DNA of 64,000 nucleotides, taken from assembly GCA_011947345.1 (NCBI GenBank), contig JAAVTG010000057.1, positions 248,001-312,000 of the forward strand, written 5' to 3'. Position numbers and translations under genes: made by a program. Under the pieces are notes generated by a model that was not told the DNA's origin, did no database searches, and saw only the letters and a program-made list of their open reading frames with translations. Positions 59,126 to 64,000 of the stretch are shown here, in pieces. Numbering within the stretch: the first letter of the stretch is position 1; every line of letters begins with the position of its first letter. Origin of the DNA: Phytophthora quininea. Lineage: Eukaryota; Oomycota; Peronosporomycetes; Peronosporales; Peronosporaceae.

Positions 59126-59204
59126 GCAACACACGTAGGATTAGCCCCAAAACATGTACACTTTTTTCCAACACTTTCTGTATTAACAGCCACGCATGAA
59201 CATC

Positions 59205-59957
59205 TTAGCAGGCGCTCAGGATGATCTTCTCGAACTCGGGCTTGAGCGAAGCACCGCCCACCAGGAAGCCGTCCACGTCGTTGAGCGCAATGAGCTCGTC
59301 GCAGTTGTCGCCCTTCACGGAGCCGCCGTAGATGATGCGCACCTTCTCGGCCACGGCCGGGGACACCTTGCCGGCGAGCCAGGCACGCAGGTCCTTGTGG
59401 GCCTCCTGGGCCTGGGCCGGGGTGGCCACCACGCCCGTGCCAATAGCCCACACAGGCTCGTAGGCAATGACCACGCGGTCCCAGTCCTTCTCCGTAATCA
59501 GGTCGGCCAGCGCCTGCGTCTGGCGGATCAAGACGTCCAGCGTCTGGTTGGCCTGACGCTGCTCCAGGCTCTCGCCCACGCAGAAGATGACCTTCAGGCC
59601 CAGGTCAAGCGCGCGCTTGGTCTTCTTGGCGACGATCTCGTCCGTCTCGCCGTAGTACTGACGGCGCTCCGAGTGGCCGGTCAAGGTCCACTCGAGGCCG
59701 AAGTCCAGCAGCTGCTCGGCCGCCAGCTCGCCCGTGTAGGCGCCCAGGCCCGTCAGGCTGACGTTCTGCGCCGAGACGGCCACGCCCTTCTGCAGCAGCT
59801 CCTTGGCCAGCGGGATGTGCAGCGAAGGCGGCGAGACCACCACCTCGACCTTGTCCGAGGACACGTCCACCTTGTTGAGCAGCGCGCACAGGTCCTTGAC
59901 CGACTGGACCGTGCCGTTGCACTTCCAGTTGCCGCCGACGAGGTACGTACGAGCCAT
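59205..59957 (-). CDS. TPI1: Triosephosphate isomerase
   Basis: A complete 250-residue TIM barrel, interconverting DHAP and glyceraldehyde-3-phosphate in glycolysis. Catalytic residues: Lys in GGNWKCNG, His in LTGHSERRQ, Glu in AYEPVWAIGTG; phosphate loops YGGSVKGDN and DGFLVGGASL. The start at 59957 (MARTYLVGG) matches the family length; an in-frame extension to 60053 is Arg-poor and probably untranslated. It is a stand-alone enzyme with no GAPDH fusion, so it is probably the cytosolic form. The strong codon bias (GC-ending codons) fits high expression. It sits between the two cysteine-module genes. Confidence 0.97.
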   Translation of the reverse strand: MARTYLVGGNWKCNGTVQSVKDLCALLNKVDVSSDKVEVVVSPPSLHIPLAKELLQKGVAVSAQNVSLTGLGAYTGELAAEQLLDFGLEWTLTGHSERRQYYGETDEIVAKKTKRALDLGLKVIFCVGESLEQRQANQTLDVLIRQTQALADLITEKDWDRVVIAYEPVWAIGTGVVATPAQAQEAHKDLRAWLAGKVSPAVAEKVRIIYGGSVKGDNCDELIALNDVDGFLVGGASLKPEFEKIILSAC

Positions 59958-60397
59958 TGCTTGGAAGGGTTGCTTGCTTGCGGGGTTGTCGCCTTGGGGG
60001 AAATTGAAGAGTGACGCCCGACAAACAAGATACGCACGAAGGGTATGCGACACGGAGCGCTGTCATCATGTAGAATGCGTGTTTTTGCCACGCCAACCAA
60101 GCAGAAAGTATCCGCTGGGTCCTGCTTGCTTGCAGCGGCAACAGCAGTTGAGTGCAAGATTAATCAGGCTGGACTGCAAAGACCTGCACGGCGTCCTTCG
60201 ATTCCCTTTGCCACGTACGCGTGCAATCAACTTGCAGCGCGCAGGGATGGAGGCTAGCAAGCAACAAGGTGTGCAGCATGTGGTAAAAGCGAATTACTAG
60301 CTTACTACGGAGGCGGACTTCTCTGCAATTCTACTACTCCGTCGGTATCGTGTATGGCTGTTGCGTCGCAGTCAAGAGCCATGTTGAAGACGGCGTC

Positions 60398-61938
60398 TTA
60401 AGCCGAGGGGCAGTCGACGAACGCGGCGGACTTGTCCGACTCGGTCACCTTGCAGAAGCGGCACACGGCGTCGATGCAGCCCACGCCGCCGTTGGCGCAC
60501 GAGGCGTCCGTCGTGATGTTAATGCCGACGGCAGCGTCTCCTCCGAGACGACCTGAGTGCAAGTCCCAGTCGGGGCCTCGGTGGCCGCAGGCGTCGCGGT
60601 CGGAGCCTCCGTCACAGCTGGTGCTTCGGTGGTGACGGGAGCTGCCGTCGTGACCGGCAAGGTCGTTGCGGTGCCCGTGGTGGAGGAGGTGTAGTCTCCG
60701 AACGAAGTGCAGTTGAGGTAGGCCGACGACTGCTCCGTGTCGAGCACCTTGCAGAATCGGCAGACGTCGTCAAGGCAACCAACGCCACCAGTGCTGCACG
60801 ACGCGTCGCTGACGATGTTGATGCCCACAGCAGCATCGCCGCTCGAGACGACCGTGGTGCAGGTAGGACCATTGGTGACTGCGGTTGTCGGGGCATCAGT
60901 GACGGTAGTCGCGGGGGCGTCGGTGGTTGAAATGCCGTTGCCAATGGAGCCGCAGTCCTCGAACGCGACCGAGTGGATCGTGTACACGACGCGGCAATAG
61001 CGGCACACGCTGTTGACGCAGCCGATGCCTCCCGTGGCGCACGAATCGTCCGTGACGATGTTGATACCCGCCTTGATGTCGCTCTCGGCAGCAACGAGCT
61101 CGCACGATCCCGCAGCAGAAGAATCCGTAGACGCAGATGGAGCCGCAGTTGTCGGAGCGGGTGTCGGAGCCTCGGTCGCAGCTATGGGTGCTTCGGTCGG
61201 GGTTTCCGTGACGCCCGCGACCGTGGCGCAGTCGACAAACGCAGCTGACTGCACGGTCGTCGCGGTCTTGCAGAACCGGCAAACCTCGTCAATGCAGCCG
61301 ACACCGCCAGCGCTGCAAGTACTGTCCGATACGATGTTGATCCCAACCGATGCATCGCCATCGGACACCTTAAGATCACACGAGGCAACGGGTGCAGTCG
61401 TGACAGCCACCGTCGACGTCGGTGCAGACGTCGCCGGGGTCGGCTCCGTGACCAGCGTGGTCGTGTTAAGGCCGTTGCAGTCCAGGAACGCGGTCGACTG
61501 GGCGGTCTCCTCGACCTTGCAGAAACGACAGTGATCGCCAAAGCAGCCAAGACCGCCGTACAGACACTCGGTATCGGTCACCACCGCGATGCCGACGGCA
61601 GCGTCGCCTTCCGACACTTCGCACGGCCCGGTGGTGAGGGTCGGGGCCGCCATGGTGGGGAAGTTTCCGCCGAACGACGAGCAGCTCTCGAACGCTGTCG
61701 ACTTGGGGTTTTCGAGGATCTTGCAGTAGCGGCAGTGGTCGTTGTAGCAGCCGAGACCGCCGGTGGCGCAGCCGACGTCGTCCATGACGCGGATGCCAAA
61801 GCTCTTGTCGGTACTCGATACTTCGCACGCAGCAGAACCATCAGCAGCCACCGTCGACGGAGCCGACGCAATCGCCAAAGCGCACAGCGCCACCGCCTTG
61901 ATGTAGGCGCGGGTGGAAGCGTTGTGAGAGTACACCAT
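60398..61938 (-). CDS. Secreted protein with six CRFC cysteine modules and Thr/Ala-rich linkers
   Basis: About 513 residues from ATG 61938 (MVYSHNASTRAYIKAV); signal peptide of about 32 residues ending STVAADG. Six modules of about 50 residues follow the same pattern as in the gene at 58175: D-x-SC-x2-GGxGC-x4-CRFC or CRYC, and a last C. Modules are joined by Thr/Ala/Pro linkers (for example APTPAPTTAAPSAS), which are probable O-glycosylation sites. The last module is restored by one base near 60539 and ends FVDCPSA at the 60398 stop; the uncorrected frame ends in a basic tail at 60445. No membrane helix or GPI signal is evident, so it is likely secreted or wall-associated. Confidence 0.8.
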
Positions 61939-62276
61939 GGTTGAAGGCAGCGAGGGGCTGAGGAGGTTGCTGTGGCTGGCAAAGTTTGTTGGGGAATGAG
62001 CTGCCAGGTCGAGCAGTTGACTGCAGTGGAAGCCTGCTGACACCGTCCCATTCGTTTTCTTCATCAATGGCCACAGCCGTTCACGTTGACCAGGTACTTG
62101 CCGTTGGAAGTTACCACACCAAGCATGTTCATTCCTGCATCGTTCTTGTCGTTCAAAGGTTTCGTGCGGCTGGCAACACCGGAAGGTTGCCTTCAGCCTT
62201 TGCCTAAGTGCTATTTGGGTGTATTTTTTAAGTACTTCTTATTTTAAAAAGCAGGCTGTTTCAGATTCGCAAAGCA
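61939..62276. promoter_or_regulatory. Divergent intergenic region, Cys-module gene / JmjC gene
   Basis: About 340 bp between two divergent starts. The right part (62210-62250) is AT-rich. No named element identified. Confidence 0.35.
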
Positions 62277-63728
62277 ATGGTGGGCAAGACGTCGTCGTCT
62301 CCGTCGGATGCGGCGCCGCCGTCCAAGAAGCGCAAGTCGTCGGCAGCTCCCGTGCCTCTGCTGATCTCCCAAGACGTCTCGGCCGACGACGTAGTGGACG
62401 CGCACGAGCTGGTGACGCGCACAGACCTGCACAGCGCCAGCAAAGGCCGACAGCTTCTGACCTGGTTGCTGTACCCGGTCACTCCGGAGGAATTCTACGA
62501 GAAGTACTGGGAAAAGAGACCTCTAGCCATTAAACGAAACTATCCCAGCTACTATGACGGCTGGTTCAGTCGCCAGAGATGGACAGGATCTTCAAGACGC
62601 ACTCGCTAGAGTACGGACAAGACGTGGACCTGACCAAGTACGTGGACAACACTAGACACACGTTAAACCCGGACGGAGCTGCTACGGCCAAGCAGGTCTG
62701 GGAGAACTTTGAAGACGGGTGCTCGGTGCGGCTACTGTGTCCTCAGAAGTTCTCAGACGATGTCTGGAAGCTACTGTCCGTACTCGAAGATGAGTGGGGC
62801 TGCATGGCCGGTGCCAATACTTACCTGACGCCGAAGAACACGCAGGGCTTTGCGCCGCATTTCGACGATATTGAAGCCTTCTTGCTGCAGACAGAAGGCA
62901 CCAAACACTGGAAAGTGTATCCACCTCTGATCGAGAGCGAGATGCTGGCGAGGTATCCCAGTGGGAACTACAAGCCTGAAGAGCTGGGGAATCCCATGCT
63001 AGAGGTGGATCTGGAAGAAGGCGATCTGCTGTACTTCCCTAGAGGATTTATCCATCAAGCGAAGGCACACAAGGAGAAGCACTCGCTGCACTTGACCGTG
63101 TCGACTGGTCAGCAGAATTCGCTGGGCAACTTCCTCGAGGTGTTGATCCCTCAAGCTTTGGGCAGTGCTATCAATACTAACGTAGATCTGCGTCGCTCGT
63201 TGCCGCGTGATTACCTGGACTACATGGGTGTGATGCACTCGGATCGCGAAGGAGACCCAGAACGCAAATCCTTCGAAAACAAGCTCAAAGGTGCGCTGAA
63301 GGTGGTGCTCGGAGAAGCCATGACGATGCTGGACGCTGCGTCCGATCAAATGGCCAAGAACTTCCTGGTGGACCGCCTGCCGCCACCGCTCGAGGACGAA
63401 GAGGAGAACTGCACGAGTGACAACAGTCCGCTGCAGAAGATCACAGTCAACACGCAGCTGAAGCTGATCCGCCACGGCGTCGCACGCCTCGTGGTGGAGG
63501 AAGGTAAGGCGGTTCTGTATCATTGCCGCGAGAACTCGCGGATGCACCACGAAGTCCCCATCTCGCCGCTTGAGTTTGAGCTGGACGACGCCGAGAGCAT
63601 CGAGTTCATTCTGAACAGCTACCCGGACTACTTCGCGTTGGAGACATGCCCCACGAAGACCCTCAAGATCAAACTGAACTGGCCAAGGCACTGTACAAGG
63701 AAGGCATCCTGATGTTCCAGAAGTCATA
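62277..63728 (+). CDS. RIOX1: NO66/MINA-type ribosomal oxygenase (JmjC), two frameshifts
   Basis: About 483 residues. A JmjC core with Fe(II) ligands in APHFDDIEAF (HxD) and PRGFIHQAK (second His), the 2OG-side FLLQTEGTKHWKVY, and the C-terminal dimerisation and winged-helix regions. NO66/RIOX1 and MINA53 hydroxylate His in ribosomal proteins in the nucleolus; NO66 fits slightly better. The frame shifts near 62570 (joins SRQ to MDRIFKTH) and near 63640. The restored end, LAKALYKEGILMFQKS, stops at 63726-63728. Start at 62277 (MVGKTSSSPSD) in a Ser/Lys-rich N-terminus with a likely nuclear signal PPSKKRK. Confidence 0.88.
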
Positions 63729-63793
63729 AGGTCTTTCGAAATGAAATGTTAGCAGATCTCAATGTGTTAGGTCTGAGAGGCGTCTTTGGTAGC

Positions 63794-64000
63794 TCACGCT
63801 TTGGCACGGTCGATGGTCCTCGCAATTCCGTCGGCCACCTCTTCCGCAAACTGATAGAACACTCCATGCCCGGCCGTCTCGAAGAACAGCGTCTCGACAT
63901 GAGCCCCACTCAGTCGCTCCAGCAGCGTGACCGAGTTCTCGATCGGGATTAGCAGGTCTTGCATCCCGCCGACGATCAAGACCGGGAACCCGGACTTGGC
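63794..64000 (-). CDS. Alpha/beta hydrolase paralog 3, cut by window edge
   Basis: Only the C-terminus is in the window, with the stop at 63794-63796. GGMQDLLIPIENS (acid) and ETAGHGVFYQFAEE (catalytic His) match the genes at 31997 and 36659. The rest lies to the right. Confidence 0.8.
   Translation of the reverse strand, partial: AKSGFPVLIVGGMQDLLIPIENSVTLLERLSGAHVETLFFETAGHGVFYQFAEEVADGIARTIDRAKA

Noticed and set aside
59196..60014. 272-residue open frame on the plus strand
   Set aside because: Antisense shadow of triosephosphate isomerase, caused by its strong codon bias.

Overview
The window looks like oomycete nuclear DNA, most likely Phytophthora or a close relative. Genes are closely packed on both strands. 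Introns are short (about 50-90 bp) with GT-AG borders. Gene content fits: an ankyrin-repeat TKL-like kinase, expanded PX-like, ankyrin-like and alpha/beta-hydrolase families, flagellar and UFMylation genes that true fungi lack, and a Crypton tyrosine-recombinase element. No bacterial operon, rRNA, tRNA or CRISPR was seen.

Layout. 0-4.7 kb: a coiled-coil gene fragment, a kinase with about 16 ankyrin repeats, and a small BED-like zinc-finger ORF. 4.7-7.7 kb: gene-poor. 7.7-22 kb: DDRGK1/UFBP1-like, CFAP53-like, a Ubl-WLM-PUB metalloprotease, a coiled-coil protein, and a very long MMS22L-like repair gene with an unusual N-terminal extension. 22-29 kb: accessory, repeat-rich DNA. Here a decayed Crypton is interrupted by a 5'-truncated non-LTR element with an 18-bp target-site duplication, and the whole lies between 31-bp perfect inverted repeats 4 kb apart. 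29-37.7 kb: two tandem epoxide hydrolases and two paralogous Ser-type alpha/beta hydrolases around the exosome helicase MTR4; a fifth hydrolase runs off the right edge. 38.4-46.6 kb: a PX protein, a RING-H2 protein and a large disordered/multi-pass membrane protein. 46.9-57.9 kb: three PX-like genes (two forming a near-identical inverted repeat), a membrane protein with an LRR-like ectodomain, ankyrin-like sequences and an ABCC transporter. 58.1-63.8 kb: two secreted or membrane proteins built from a repeated six-cysteine CRFC module, flanking triosephosphate isomerase, then a NO66/RIOX1-like JmjC oxygenase.

A theme of the whole window is that many otherwise well-conserved genes (MTR4, NO66-like, DDRGK1, MMS22L-like, PX, RING and others) are broken by one-base shifts, usually in a homopolymer that looks one base too short. 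This fits indel errors in the assembly better than gene death, although the Crypton and some fragments are truly decayed. Coordinates of spliced genes are outer bounds; exon limits are given where they could be read.
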